In this document: positions 8,992-19,499 of the stretch, in pieces
Position numbering within the stretch: the stretch's first letter is position 1
How the letters are laid out: each line of letters opens with the position of its first letter
Origin: Aradus depressus
Taxonomy: Eukaryota; Arthropoda; Insecta; Hemiptera; Aradidae
Direction of reading: 5' to 3'
Assembly (NCBI GenBank): GCA_963662175.1
Contig: OY759218.1
Coordinates: 14,660,480-14,724,479 of the forward strand
DNA: 64,000 bases
The notes under the pieces: generated by a model
Seen by the model: the letters and a program-made list of their open reading frames with translations, nothing else
Databases searched by the model: none
Told to the model about the DNA's origin: nothing
Program-made: the position numbers and the translations under genes

Positions 8992-11900
8992 GTGTACCTT
9001 TCTTTACCTTATACAATTATATCTTATAGGTACCTTAGGAAGTATTATTTACGTTTTCTATCTTACGTTTTATCCTTTACGAAATATCGCTTACATTTTC
9101 TTCATTGTATAAATATATATACATTTATATATTTTTTTTTTTTCCTCTCCATGCCAAAAACAATGAAGACAGAGTCCCAGTTAAAACGTTTTGTAGCCAA
9201 AAAGGAGAATAAGTTTCGAAAGCTGCAGCTATTATATGATGCGTCCGTTGCTGCGGGCAGTGATCAAAGTAAGATCGCGATTTTCAAAAGTCGGTATGAA
9301 GATATAGAGGAGATCCGCTCAGGTTTCCAAGACCTGGTGGAGCATATCAATGACTTGGAGATCACCCTGGACCCGGATCATGTGCCCTCCTATCAAAATT
9401 TGGAGGCCTTTGATGAGATGTATTATGCCATCAAAACAGCAGCTGGAAACTTGCTCAAGCCGGTTCAGTGTCCCGTAGAACAGACAGTAAAGGCAGTCCA
9501 ACCTCGGCTACCCAAATTGTCACTGCCGACTTTCGACGGATCTCTCAAGGGGTGGACCCCCTTTTATGAACAATTCAAATGTCTCATCCATGAGAATCCT
9601 GCCATCACCGCTGTGGAAAAGTTTCATTATCTGATTTCGTCAGTTTCTGGCCCAGCCTTGTCTGTGGTTAGAACCCTGCCCATCAGTGAGGCCAATTATC
9701 CCATAGTTTGGGCCGCTCTCCTGAACAAGTATCAGAATAAAAGAATACTCGGTGCGGACATATTAGAAACTATATTCAATTTTCGTCCTTTTCACACTGA
9801 GTCACCAGAGAGTCTTAATCAATTTTTGGAGGTATTTTGTGAGGCCGCTACCGCCTTACATAATTTAGAAATTGTAGACCTGCCTGGTTTTATATTGATG
9901 CATGTTGCCTTGCGCAGCCTGCCTTATGAGACGAAAAAGAATTTTGAGCGCCATCATATCAATCAAGAAATTCCAACTTGGAATAATCTTGTGACATACA
10001 TACAGCACCAGACTCATATTTTGGAGGTCTCTCAGACCACTCAGCAGATCAAACTGAACCCTAGAATTCAATTTTCTGTTGGGAAGAAGACCTTATTAAA
10101 ATCACCGAACAATAGGTTCGCCAAACGAGGATTTGTATCGACATCAGCGCAGTCGCCTACTAGTGCCTGCCCTGTCTGCAAACTTCATCATACTATATAT
10201 AAGTGTCCTGACTTTCTTCAATTGAAGCCACACCAGCGCCAAGAACGGGTTCAAGCCCTCAGGCTGTGTTTCAATTGTCTTAAAGGGACCCACTTACAGC
10301 CTAGATGCTCTTCCATGACATCATGCCTCACATGCGGTGCTCGCCATCACACTTATTTACATTCCAGTAGTTACCCATCTAGATTCAATACCACTATGAA
10401 GTCTTCTGAGCCCAGCACTGCGGCAGTTGATGCAGCGTTACATGCCTATAATCCACAGTCTCAAACAAGCTTCAAAACTGTGTTACTAGGTACTGCTTTA
10501 GTACATATACAGGACTATCTAGGTGAGTATCAGACCATCCGAGTATTGATCGATTCTGGGGCGCAAACATCTTTTGTCACGGCAGCATGTGTACAACGTT
10601 TGGGGTTACGTATTAAAAAATGTAATTTCCCTGTTGTAGGCCTAGGTCAGCATATTGTAGGTGACACTAAAGGGATGACCAGTTGTCGCATCAAGCCTCG
10701 AGATTCTGACCAACCGCAGTTCCAAGTGGAGGCAGTCATATTACCTGAAATCACATCTAACATGCCAGGTACAAGTATTCCTTGTAATATTTATGATAAG
10801 TTTAAGCACCTGCCATTAGCTGATCCGAACTTCTGCACGTCAGCTCCAGTTGATTTCCTCATAGCCGCCGACCTTTTTCCTCATGTCTACGATGGTCAAC
10901 GAATTGTACCAGGGTCAGAATACCCTGCTGCCTTGCACAGCATTTTTGGGTGGGTTATCACAGGAAAGATCGAACCTTGCTCTTCGCCATCTTCCCCTGT
11001 GACATCTCTTCATTCTACCTACAATTTTCAGTTGGACGAAATTTTGAAACATTTTTGGGAAAGCGAAGAACCTCCTACGCTGCCAATAATCAATGAGGAT
11101 AATATGAGGTGTGAGGAGATTTTTACTAATTTACATTACAGACAAACCGATGGACGTTATGTTGTTCCTTTGCCCTTCTCTACTTCCAGACTCCCAACAT
11201 GGACTGGAAGCTCTTACAGCTCTGCGCTGACTCGCTTGTTCGCTGTGGAACGTCGCCTTGCCCGACATCTTGACCTCAAGCGAGCTTACCAAGATTTTCT
11301 CGACGAATATGAAACACTTGGTCACATGACCCAGGTGCCTGAATATTCTCGTCTTGGTAACCCCCAATCTTATTTTATACCGCACCATGCTGTTTGTAAA
11401 ATCTCTAGTTCTACGACTAAATTAAGAGTGGTGTTTGATGCCTCTTGTAAGTCTTCTAACCAGCCATCATTAAACAGCTTACTCTTAACTGGTCCCAAAT
11501 TGCAACGGGACATTGTTGATATTATTTCTCGTTTTCGATTACATCGTTATGTTTTCACTTCAGATATATCTAAAATGTACCGGCAGATCATAATCCGTCC
11601 AGAAGACAGGTTGAATCAACACATCTTGTGGCGACGGTCCCCTGAGGAGCCCGTCAAGGAGTATGAACTCAATACTGTTACCTATGGCCTTTCTGCGTCA
11701 CCGTATCTCGCTCTTCGTACTCTTCAACAACTCGCCAACGACGAAGGTGCGCGATTCCCTCAAGCCGCCAAGGTCCTATTGCAGGATGTTTACATTGATG
11801 ATGTCCTCACTGGAGCTTCGACAGTGGAGGACGCCCAGAACCTCAAACGAGACCTTATCAACTTGTTTCAGGCTGGAGGATTTCATCTTCGCAAATGGAG

Positions 11901-13602
11901 CAGCAACTGCCCCGAACTGATTCGTGACATCCCAAACGATCACCATGAGACACCATTATCATTTGATCCTGACGGCCATGAAGTGATAAAGGTACTAGGT
12001 CTGCAGTGGAACGCCACCACCGATGCGTTTTCCTACGATTTGGCTGAGATCCAACCTATATGCACCAAGAGGTCAATACTTTCGCATATTGCTCGTACCT
12101 ACGACCCTCTCGGCTGGTTGTCTCCAGTTATTTTCAGATCCAAGTGCCTCATACAACATCTTTGGCGTCTAGGGATCGGATGGGATGAACAGGTGCCTTC
12201 CTACTTGACAGATGAATGGACTTCTTACTGCGAGCAGTTGCATCATCTATCTAGTATTCAGATTCCACGCTATATGCTACAGCCAAACAGCACGTCATCC
12301 TGTTTAGTTGGATTCTGTGATGCGTCAGAGCGTGGGTACTGCGCAGTGGTATATCTAGTTACTGTTGGAGGAATTAATAGCACAAGCCATCTCCTTATGG
12401 CGAAGTCCAAGGTAGCTCCCCTCAAAACATTAACTGTACCTAGGTTAGAGTTGTGTGGAGCCTTGCTTCTTACTAAACTTTTGAAATTTCTATTGTCAAC
12501 ATTTGAAAATGTCATGACTCTGTCTAGTATCTTTGCCTTAACGGATTCTACGACTGTCTTGTCATGGCTAAAGACGTCACCCCATCTCTTGAAAACATAC
12601 GTTGCCACTAGAGTTACTCTTATTCTTGAAACACTCTCACCTACTTCGTGGCATCACGTACCCTCCGAATTAAATCCGGCAGACTGTGCTTCTCGAGGAT
12701 TGCAGCCCAAACACCTCGTGAAACATCATCTGTGGTGGACAGGGCCTCCATGGCTCACTTCACACTCTTCTAATTGGCCGATTTATTCACCTTTTGACTT
12801 GCCACCTCATCTTCCCGAGCTGAAGAATTTAACCACTGTTAACTCGTTTGTCCAAACCTCATGCAGTTCTTGGGACATATTAGAGAAGTATTCCTCTCTT
12901 TCAACACTCCAACGAGTAACAGCTTGGTGTTGGCGGTTCAAATCTAATCTCAGATTGCCGTCTGATCAACGATGTCGAGGCCCGTTGACCTGTTTGGAAC
13001 TTAATAATGCTCTGCCCTTCATTATTAGAGGCGTCCAGCTAGAACATTTTCAGCAGGAGCTTTTAGCGATTTCGAAAAATCAGGATTGTCACGCTTCCAT
13101 TCAACGCCTCCATCCGTTCGTCGACTCCGTGGGTCATTTGAGGGTGGGGGGCATACTCAAACATGCCTCGCTCCCTGAAGCCTCTATTTACCTTTTCATT
13201 TTGAAGGAAAGCAAGCGGCGCACCGCAAGGACATCGCATTTCCTCATTGGAGCCCCCCTTCTAGCCGTACCGGAGCACAGCATTCTAGAACTCCAAATGA
13301 ACCACCTCAACCGATGGCAACTGATCCTGCGCTCCAGTCAGCATTTCTGGATTCGGTGGTCCCGTGATTATTTGCATACCCTCCAGCAGAGATGCAAATG
13401 GTTCGCCGCCCCACCAGATCTTAAGATTGGCGATCTGGTTCTGCTTGTCGAGGCGAAGACTCCGCCCTTGCAGTGGCGTCTCGGAAGAGTGTTGGAGGTT
13501 CACCGAGGACAGGACGGTGTAGTGAGAGTTGCTACTGTGCGCACCTCTCAAGGGACCTATCTTCGCCCTGTGGTGAAGCTCTGTCCCCTGCCTACACCGT
13601 AA
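8992..13602 (+). CDS. BEL/Pao gag-pol polyprotein lacking the integrase core
   Basis: An uninterrupted 1536-residue frame. The first 53 residues are hydrophobic 5'-UTR-like translation; MPKTMKTESQLKRF at 9151 is the likelier start. In order: a DUF1759-type Gag region (LPTFDGSLKGW, ~173-330), two zinc-knuckle-like clusters (CPVCKLHH and CFNCLKGTH, ~392-460), an aspartic protease (LIDSGAQTSF, ~519), reverse transcriptase (VVFDASC ~813, FTSDISKMYRQI ~855, YIDD ~933), the Pao/A17-associated region, RNase H (FCDASERGYCAVVY ~1108, TDSTTVLSWL ~1184, NPADCASRG ~1228), and the start of the integrase region (LRVGGILKHASLPEA ~1383). It then jumps to the C-terminal HFLIGAP...HFWIRWSRDYL...KWFAAP...RLGRVLEVHRG portion (~1413-1536). 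The zinc-binding and DDE catalytic parts of integrase are absent, and the junction stays in frame. Confidence 0.93.
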   Translation: MYLSLPYTIISYRYLRKYYLRFLSYVLSFTKYRLHFLHCINIYTFIYFFFFLSMPKTMKTESQLKRFVAKKENKFRKLQLLYDASVAAGSDQSKIAIFKSRYEDIEEIRSGFQDLVEHINDLEITLDPDHVPSYQNLEAFDEMYYAIKTAAGNLLKPVQCPVEQTVKAVQPRLPKLSLPTFDGSLKGWTPFYEQFKCLIHENPAITAVEKFHYLISSVSGPALSVVRTLPISEANYPIVWAALLNKYQNKRILGADILETIFNFRPFHTESPESLNQFLEVFCEAATALHNLEIVDLPGFILMHVALRSLPYETKKNFERHHINQEIPTWNNLVTYIQHQTHILEVSQTTQQIKLNPRIQFSVGKKTLLKSPNNRFAKRGFVSTSAQSPTSACPVCKLHHTIYKCPDFLQLKPHQRQERVQALRLCFNCLKGTHLQPRCSSMTSCLTCGARHHTYLHSSSYPSRFNTTMKSSEPSTAAVDAALHAYNPQSQTSFKTVLLGTALVHIQDYLGEYQTIRVLIDSGAQTSFVTAACVQRLGLRIKKCNFPVVGLGQHIVGDTKGMTSCRIKPRDSDQPQFQVEAVILPEITSNMPGTSIPCNIYDKFKHLPLADPNFCTSAPVDFLIAADLFPHVYDGQRIVPGSEYPAALHSIFGWVITGKIEPCSSPSSPVTSLHSTYNFQLDEILKHFWESEEPPTLPIINEDNMRCEEIFTNLHYRQTDGRYVVPLPFSTSRLPTWTGSSYSSALTRLFAVERRLARHLDLKRAYQDFLDEYETLGHMTQVPEYSRLGNPQSYFIPHHAVCKISSSTTKLRVVFDASCKSSNQPSLNSLLLTGPKLQRDIVDIISRFRLHRYVFTSDISKMYRQIIIRPEDRLNQHILWRRSPEEPVKEYELNTVTYGLSASPYLALRTLQQLANDEGARFPQAAKVLLQDVYIDDVLTGASTVEDAQNLKRDLINLFQAGGFHLRKWSSNCPELIRDIPNDHHETPLSFDPDGHEVIKVLGLQWNATTDAFSYDLAEIQPICTKRSILSHIARTYDPLGWLSPVIFRSKCLIQHLWRLGIGWDEQVPSYLTDEWTSYCEQLHHLSSIQIPRYMLQPNSTSSCLVGFCDASERGYCAVVYLVTVGGINSTSHLLMAKSKVAPLKTLTVPRLELCGALLLTKLLKFLLSTFENVMTLSSIFALTDSTTVLSWLKTSPHLLKTYVATRVTLILETLSPTSWHHVPSELNPADCASRGLQPKHLVKHHLWWTGPPWLTSHSSNWPIYSPFDLPPHLPELKNLTTVNSFVQTSCSSWDILEKYSSLSTLQRVTAWCWRFKSNLRLPSDQRCRGPLTCLELNNALPFIIRGVQLEHFQQELLAISKNQDCHASIQRLHPFVDSVGHLRVGGILKHASLPEASIYLFILKESKRRTARTSHFLIGAPLLAVPEHSILELQMNHLNRWQLILRSSQHFWIRWSRDYLHTLQQRCKWFAAPPDLKIGDLVLLVEAKTPPLQWRLGRVLEVHRGQDGVVRVATVRTSQGTYLRPVVKLCPLPTP

Positions 13603-13771
13603 TTCCCAATTCTTCCTTCCTCCTTCCTTTCCTTTCCTTTCCTTTCCTTTTCCTACTTTCCCTGTTTTTTTATTTCTTTTATCTAACCGCCGGTGGTTAT
13701 TTTTTTATTTTTGAAAGAATTCTTTTATTTTTTTGTACTTATTATTTGACTAGAAATCCCAAGCGTGATTT

Positions 13772-13783
13772 CGGTGGGGGGTA
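13772..13783 (+). promoter_or_regulatory. Polypurine tract
   Basis: GGTGGGGGGTA lies immediately before the 3' LTR, where plus-strand DNA synthesis is primed in LTR retrotransposons. The 3' UTR before it (13603-13771) is pyrimidine-rich with CCTTT repeats. Confidence 0.75.
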
Positions 13784-14103
13784 TGTTGAGGCCTGGCATT
13801 TCCCTATTCCTTCCCCCCCCCCCCCCCCCCCTCCCCTGCCTTGTAGTGAGTGTACATCGCAGCGCCACTAGGCCCGTTGCAGCTAGCGCAATCTATCTAT
13901 GAGGAGAGGAGCGGACCTGAACTCATCAGTAGTTGTTGATCATCTGACTTGATCTGTCGAACATCAATTGTTGACCATCTAACCTGGTCCATCACCTAAC
14001 CTTGACCTCGTTCACCCATGCCGTGAGTAGAGGCCATGCTTTCATTTTACCTTTTTTATATACAGTCCACTTTTATCAGTTATACATACACCCGGCGTGT
14101 ACA
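13784..14103 (+). repeat. 3' LTR of the BEL/Pao element
   Basis: 320 bp, with a 19-nt poly(C) run (13813-13831). Compared with the 5' LTR it has one substitution and four fewer C residues. It is followed at once by the ACAAT target duplication. Confidence 0.95.
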
Positions 14104-14188
14104 ACAATTATTTAGTTGTTAGTAACCCAGTGGTAGTAGTCCTCTTGCAAGGTCCGTAGATTACTCAGGTCCTTTGTCCACATTCTAG

Positions 14189-14207
14189 CCCCCCCCCCCC
14201 CCCCCCC
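14189..14207. repeat. Poly(C) tract, 19 nt
   Basis: A run of 19 C residues shortly after the BEL element, not part of its LTR. Confidence 0.85.
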
Positions 14208-14304
14208 ACCTTTAACGTTAGATAGGCATGAAACCAATGCCTTCTAAAGTACAAGCCTCATAGAATTCAACATGGCGGACCATGAGGGCTCAACTCAGAG
14301 TTAG

Positions 14305-14964
14305 ACCAACCTCACATTAGGCAATTCCGAAGCGACGCGACTGATACTCAAGTATCTTGAGGGTATCTTAGAAGTCACTTCCTATGTTGAGTGGTGGGGA
14401 GACACAAATGACGCCACTCCCAGGAGACGCGTATCCTACCAGTCTCAAGCGACCTGCTAGGAAGGTCGCCCGTCCCTTGAGTCTCCTGCGTCGCCTCGCA
14501 ATGGCTAGTGAACACTCTCTTCTGCACTCACACATTCCCGCATTTGTATGTTCCTCTGTCTTATGGATGGAGAAACAATGCCAATCAAGTGTAGGAATGA
14601 TTCTTTCGTCATTCGGTAGAATGCTACGAACTTGGAATCCGACTTTTCCAGCTCTTTAGCACCAACAAATAGTTAACATTCCTTTCGATGTAAGGATGGC
14701 GCCATAATCTTCGGATTTTCCTTTTTCTATAATAATAATAATAAGACACGACATCTTCGTCACTTGAAGAATCTTCACTTGACATGGTGAACAACTCAGC
14801 TTCTCGCCACGGCTAGATGGAGACTGAAGAGATCCTAGTCGCTGCACAGTATCCTCAGTGTGAGGAGAAAAGTTGCCTACGGGTATCATACCCACAGCCA
14901 ACTCAAATGGCTGATACTTGAGTATCAGTCGCGTCGCTTCGGAATTGCCTAATGTGAGGTTGGC
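14305..14964. mobile_element. DNA element with ~53-bp terminal inverted repeats
   Basis: ACCAACCTCACATTAGGCAA...GATACTCAAGTATC at the left is mirrored at 14912-14964, with one or two changes. The flanks are TTAG on the left and TTAA on the right, so a TTAA-type target is possible but not perfect. The roughly 550-bp interior has short open frames on both strands (91 and 109 codons) with no recognisable domain, so I call none of them a gene. Confidence 0.7.
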
Positions 14965-15084
14965 CTTAAAGTAGCAAAGTGCCATAATTCCAGCTCCGGT
15001 TTTATTCTATTTTTTTTATAGGTACCTATTTGTTCCATTTTTTGTTTCTCAGAAGTTCTTAGGTATTTGGTGACAGAACAAAAA

Positions 15085-15600
15085 TAAAGATGAAATAAGA
15101 ATAACAGGACTTCATTATACCAACCACTTTTATACAGATCACTCTTTCTCTCCCTCCTCCCTATCAAAAGAAATTTCATACTGTCATTATTGGGCGTTTA
15201 AGATAAGTGTTGGCGTCAGCATTTTCTTTGTTACATTGTTCAGCGTAATTCTGAAAATGACTTTCTTATAACTAACAACGCCAGTATGAAATGATTTTGA
15301 GAGGGGGAGAGGGAGAGAGAGATGTGTAAAAATGTGGTTGTTATAAAGTCATATTATCACTACATGACCTATATTTTATTTTTATCCTTTTTATTATTAT
15401 GTTTTCATTATTAATATGTTCATTTCAACTTCATTGCTGCAATGGTTCGAATCACTTACACACTCATGCTGACAGACATCATCGTGGAAATAGTCAAAAC
15501 ATGTTCAGGGGACCATAAAACGTGTAATTCCGTTGAAAACTCGATCCTTCCAAGAACACAACACTTCATTGTCATTCTAGATCGACATTTAATTACCTAA
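15085..15600. repeat. REP-C copy; TTATACCAACCAC inverted ends at 15114-15350
   Basis: ATTATACCAACCACTTTTATACAG plus a 'ctctccctcc' block is mirrored by 'gagggggagagggagag...tggttgttataa', as at 47010-47180. After it comes the 'gacagacatcatcgtgg...ccataaaacgtgtaattccg' block that other REP-C copies share. REP-C looks like a compound repeat of about 1 kb. Confidence 0.6.
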
Positions 15601-15964
15601 ATAACGAAAACAATCAAAAAAACTTTCTGAAAATTGATAAGAAGTGAGTGGCAAAAAATGTACTTAAGAAGTTATTGATTCAAATAAACAAACAATTATT
15701 AAATATATATTGCCAAAAAATATATTATCAGCACTTAAGATGATGATGAATTATGATGTTAAAACAATAAATTAAAGATCATTAACAAATAATAGTTAAT
15801 CTATTAATTCAGTTCATTAATGGCAGGTATAATACTTAAAATAAAGAGAATTATGTCAGTAACTACTTATGACAGTGAGGTTCATATTGGAGGGTGGTGG
15901 GTAGGGTTGCCAATTTGCAAAATTATCGGGAAAAATCGCTAAAAGTTGTGACATCATATAAACT

Positions 15965-16090
15965 GCGAAATACAGTGAAACTTCATGTTGATGCATTCAT
16001 TACATCGGCAGTTATTAGGGTTTTTGAATTGAGCCCCCTCCCCTGAACCTTCTTCTACTGATTCCGCTGAAAATTAATAAGTGTCGTCCT
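15965..16090 (-). repeat. REP-A copy, partial
   Basis: Reverse-orientation blocks 'cattcattacatcggcagttattagggttttt', 'ttgagccccc' and 'gattccgctgaaaattaataagtgtcgtcc' match REP-A. The bases 15600-15964 hold nothing recognised. Confidence 0.6.
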
Positions 16091-16106
16091 TGGTATGTAC
16101 AATGGT

Positions 16107-16320
16107 TTATATAATGTCCTGGTATAGCCGAGGTTTCAGTCGTCTGTTGCGAGTGGTACGACCGAGGTTGAAGAAGGAAGCGTACGGCTCATTGACAAGA
16201 CCATCCTGGAACTGCTAGGTAACCTGGTTGATGTGGTCTGCAGCATCATTCGGCACTCCCAACTCCCGACGGATTCGACTATTTCGGCCTGTGTAAGCAG
16301 TGGTCGTAGTAATTAGGTGT
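16107..16320 (-). pseudogene. Coding-like fragment of unknown family
   Basis: On the minus strand a frame of about 70 codons reads TTAYTGRNSRIRRELGVPND, DHINQVT, one TAG stop, then QFQDGLVNEPYASFFNLGRT and RNRRLKPRL before a TAA. The region is markedly GC-richer than its surroundings, and the residue composition looks like real protein rather than random translation. I do not recognise the family. It may be a broken exon of a host gene or a fragment of a transposon protein. The single stop could be one C-to-T change (CAG to TAG). No splice signals or neighbouring exons were identified. Confidence 0.35.
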
Positions 16321-16439
16321 AAAGAAGTGTAGCACGTTTGAGTGGAGTGAAATGTTTAATTTTGGGAAGGATTGACCAACGATGTCATAGGGAGGGGGAG
16401 AGATGAGGCTTGAGTTCGATAAAGGTACCTTTTTCTTAC

Positions 16440-17259
16440 AGTTAATAATATAGATATTATATTTTTTTATTATTAACTATTTATTTAAAAATAAAATATA
16501 CATATACAAATAATTCGAAAATCAAAAATCTTATACCAAAGACGACCTCTTGGTCAGATGACCGTCAGAGTGTAGTCGTCATAATTTACAATTAAAGTGG
16601 AAATTAAGTACATCTATCACTTAGCGTTCAAGTATAGAACAACAAAATACAATTAGGTACTAGTTTAAAAATCAAATTATACCTTCGCCTAAGTACATAG
16701 TAAATTTTATTTAAGAAGAAGAAAGGATCTTATCAATATATATCTTTGACCTTTAAAATTTAAATCAAAATAATCATATTCTTCTGGTTTGGTGTACTAA
16801 TATTAATTTCAGATATTAATTGTGAATCATAAGATTTGAGCCTAGTTATAATAAATGTTATAAAATGATAATAAAAATTATTACGACTTAAGAAGATTAA
16901 TAAATAGTAAGTAATAATAGGATTAAGTAGTAATAAGTAATATTATATATAATATTAGGAAAAATAGAATAGAATTAGATCACAATAATGATTTAAATTG
17001 CATTCTGATTAAACTATTTAATATTTTGGGCTCATCTACAATAATTAGCAAGAGAGGTCCAATATTTTCCATTCAAGAACCTCATCATTTCATCCCCAGT
17101 TAGTTGTTCACTTGCAAACCATTTCAACCTAATATCACTGAGTTTTGTGCAAATAGCGAGAAAATGGTATGTACTGTCCATTACTTCCAGACCTCACATC
17201 TGACAATATTCATAATCATCATCACAGAATGGCTCCTTTTTAAGGTTTATTAGATATAG
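16440..17259. other. AT-rich stretch, nothing recognised
   Basis: Dominated by A/T with TAATAATAAGTAATA-type simple sequence. No open frame, inverted repeat or known element end was found. Confidence 0.4.
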
Positions 17260-17585
17260 ATATTATAACAATGTTTTATTGATGCATTTATAGAATGCAT
17301 ACGAAATTTTATATGTGTATAACCTTATAGGGAAGACACTTATTAATTTCCAGGCAATTCGGTCAACACTAATTACTTTTCCGGGAAATCGCCCGAAGGA
17401 AAGGAGTGAATCAACTCCCGATGTAATGAATATATCGACACAAACATTGGTATTAGGATTCAGAAGCCTTACGCAAGTCAACTATATATTTTTAACCCAA
17501 CGTTCGATTGGTTTTGGAGGGAGAGCGAAAACTTAATTGATGAGGTCGTGTTGGAGAAGTACGTTGCCGTTGATTCACCTAAGAA
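17260..17585 (+). repeat. REP-A copy
   Basis: Blocks 'acgaaattttatatgtgtat', 'gccgaaggaaagg'-like, 'cgatgtaatgaatatatcgacac', 'gttttggagggagagcgaaaacttaattgat' and 'ggagaagtacgttgccgttgattcacc' occur in the canonical order. Confidence 0.65.
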
Positions 17586-17622
17586 CTTTTTCTTTATTTT
17601 TGCGTAATTGTATATAATAGCA

Positions 17623-17896
17623 GATTTCTGAAAACATTTTGAAAAATTGACCAAGGTTGACTTTGGCGTGAAGTGTATAAGGGTTTTTGTTCTGGTGGAC
17701 ATAGTGATCCGTAATTGTTTGTGATTTGTGTGAAATGTCTTCTGTTATCTATGTATATGTCTGCATATATATGTCTATGTATATATCAGTACGACTTCAA
17801 GGTCTCAAGGCAACACTCGTATCACCTGATACATACTAACTGCAGTCTAACAGGTTTATGACCTATATTCCTATTTCCAGACTTTAGCTGGGTACT
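17623..17896 (+). repeat. REP-D copy 1
   Basis: About 270 bp beginning 'atttctgaaaacattttg' and ending 'cctatttccagactttagctgg'. It is repeated almost identically at 22680-22949 apart from a 23-bp indel and scattered substitutions. It lies between REP-A copies. Function and class unknown. Confidence 0.7.
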
Positions 17897-18340
17897 ATTA
17901 ATTCATTACATCGGTAGTTATTGGAATTGTGGAGTTGAGCTCCCTTTGATCCCTCCCTCCCCTTCGGCTATTCCGCTGAAAATTAATAGGTTTCATCCTT
18001 ATAGGGCTTTGAATTTACATATGAATTTCGTGTCAATACATTCATTACAACGGAAGTAATTAGTTATTTAGAGTTTTTTGAGTTAGGCCACCCCCCAATT
18101 CCCCCTTCCCTTTGGCCGATTTGGCTGAAAAGGTGTCGTCCTTAGAGGGTTCTGTATACTCATATAACATTTCGTGTCGATACATTCATTCTGTCGGGAG
18201 TTATCGTGTTCACGACTCACATAAACAGACATTTTTGTTTTCATTTTTGGAATCAGGAGGTCGGAAAACATGAAATTCCGTTGAAAATTCCGCATCGAAT
18301 TTCTGGCCGAATTCATAACTTCCCCTAAAACTCGTATAGC
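17897..18340 (-). repeat. REP-A copy, reverse, with terminal end
   Basis: Runs from 'cattacatcggtagttattgg' through 'gccgatttggctgaaaa', 'acattcattctgtcgggagttatcgtg' and 'cggaaaacatgaaattcc' to CATAACTTCCCCTAAAACTCGTATAGCTAGG, the REP-A terminus with a decayed palindrome. Confidence 0.7.
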
Positions 18341-18494
18341 TAGGAAAGTGAAAGTCAGTGAATCATCAACAATAAACTATCCCAACTTGAATTATGAAGA
18401 TATAGAAAGAGAAAAAAACATTTGTTTATTATATTTTTACCCTATTATTTTTAAATAAAAAAAAACTACCTACCAATAATATTTTAAAATATTA

Positions 18495-18957
18495 TAGCAG
18501 CCAAAATTCGCTGGGAATGGCAAAGCATTGTTGAAGCGGAGTGTACAACCCTGGAAGTGTTCATCGAGGGACAACAGAAGAGAGGAGGTGGTGTTGGGAA
18601 GGCTCCGGATGGGCCACACCAGACTTACCCACGGCTACATCATGTCTAGAGAGGAGCCCCCGCAGTGTGCCGCCTGCGGCTACACCCTCACTGTCAGTCA
18701 TATCATAGAGGAGTGCCGTGCCTATGAGCATCTCATGGACAAGTACAACATCCCACGCAATCTGTCGGAGGCTCTCGGGGACGAAAAGTCTGTTATAGAC
18801 CAATTAATTCCCTCTCTCAAAGAATCCGGACTGTACTATAACATATATAGTATTTTTTATTTATCTATTTGTTACATAGTTTTTTGTATAGTTTTTACTA
18901 CATTTTTATAGCTACATTTGAAGGGCGATGATAACCTTGCAATTTTTCATATCATAT
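18495..18957 (+). pseudogene. I/jockey-type LINE C-terminus and 3' end
   Basis: Encodes the end of a non-LTR retrotransposon ORF2. The 18528-18911 frame reads NRREEVVLGRLRMGHTRLTHGYIMSREEPPQCAACGYTLTVSHIIEECRAY, the typical stretch after RNase H with a CX2C...HX4C zinc-finger-like cluster, then DQLIPSLKESGLYYNI before the stop. Upstream bases (WQS/IRW-like in another frame) suggest a frameshift. A short 3' UTR with GATGATAACCTT and an ATCATATCAT end follows. The reverse transcriptase and endonuclease are absent: a 5'-truncated, dead copy. Confidence 0.8.
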
Positions 18958-19315
18958 CATTTTTTTAAATTTGTTGCTATGCGTTAAAATTTAAACATTA
19001 CTTCAATTTTTGCAGAAATATATTGTATATTCTTTGGGTCACTTAGGATAAATTTAATAAGAAACATTTTAGGTAAGAACCAATTTTTCGATGGGACTAA
19101 CCGTTTTTGCATAATTGAAGCAAACGTCTAAAAAAGTGTGTTTCAATATGTTATTTTAGGATGGTTTTCGAAAACTGGGCGGCCTTCGAAAAAAATATTT
19201 TATATAAAATGTACCTTTCAGTTATCTCTACAACTTTTATTTGAAAAGATTTTTGAGTAGGTCATAAATATAAGTGGTATCTTTAAAATGTATTTAGGCC
19301 TTGAACTTTTAGGCC
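18958..19315 (+). repeat. REP-C copy, left part
   Basis: The 'aaacattacttcaatttttgcagaaatatattg...ttctttgggtc', 'ttcgatgggactaaccgttttt' and 'ctacaacttttat' blocks match 47270-47650 and, reversed, 59600-60000. It is interrupted by the palindromic insertion at 19327 and resumes at 19615. Confidence 0.6.
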
Positions 19316-19384
19316 AAAATCTATTCAAATAAAGAAAACGTATGTTTTTAAAAAATATTGTCTATTTCACAAATAATATATAAT

Positions 19385-19422
19385 ATGGGAGTACTTTCGG
19401 TATTGCTACCATCTTCAGCCAC
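19385..19422 (-). ncRNA. Hammerhead ribozyme-like motif (mirror copy)
   Basis: Exact inverted copy of the 19462-19499 motif in the left palindrome arm: the same core, the same GGUA/UACC stem II and the same self-complementary AGUACU. Confidence 0.6.
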
Positions 19423-19461
19423 GACTTAACAAATACTAAATCATTTAGTATTTGTTAAGTC

Positions 19462-19499
19462 GTGGCTGAAGATGGTAGCAATACCGAAAGTACTCCCAT
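19462..19499 (+). ncRNA. Hammerhead ribozyme-like motif
   Basis: Stem I GUGG pairs with CCAU at the end. The core is CUGAAGA (19466-19472), one extra U, stem II GGUA-GCAA-UACC, GAAA (19486-19489), a stem III stretch AGUACU that is self-complementary and could pair between two copies, then C at the cleavage position (19495). The extra U between CUGANGA and stem II departs from the canonical core, so activity is unproven. Confidence 0.6.

Larger units (their letters stand above)
8541..14103 (+). mobile_element. BEL/Pao LTR retrotransposon, young, integrase-deleted
   Basis: A 5563-bp element bounded by LTRs that start TGTTGAGG and end TGTACA. It is flanked by perfect 5-bp duplications ACAAT (8536-8540 and 14104-14108). 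Inside are a primer-binding site, one long gag-pol frame (8992-13602) and a G-rich polypurine tract just before the 3' LTR. The LTRs differ by one substitution and a poly(C) length change, which implies recent insertion. The element is shorter than typical BEL/Pao members because the integrase core is missing, so it could move only with help from another copy. Confidence 0.95.

Noticed and set aside
14264..14310. ATG in a CAACATGGCGGAC context as a host first exon
   Set aside because: The frame stops after ten codons at the edge of the inverted-repeat element, with no donor site. It may only be a YY1-like motif.
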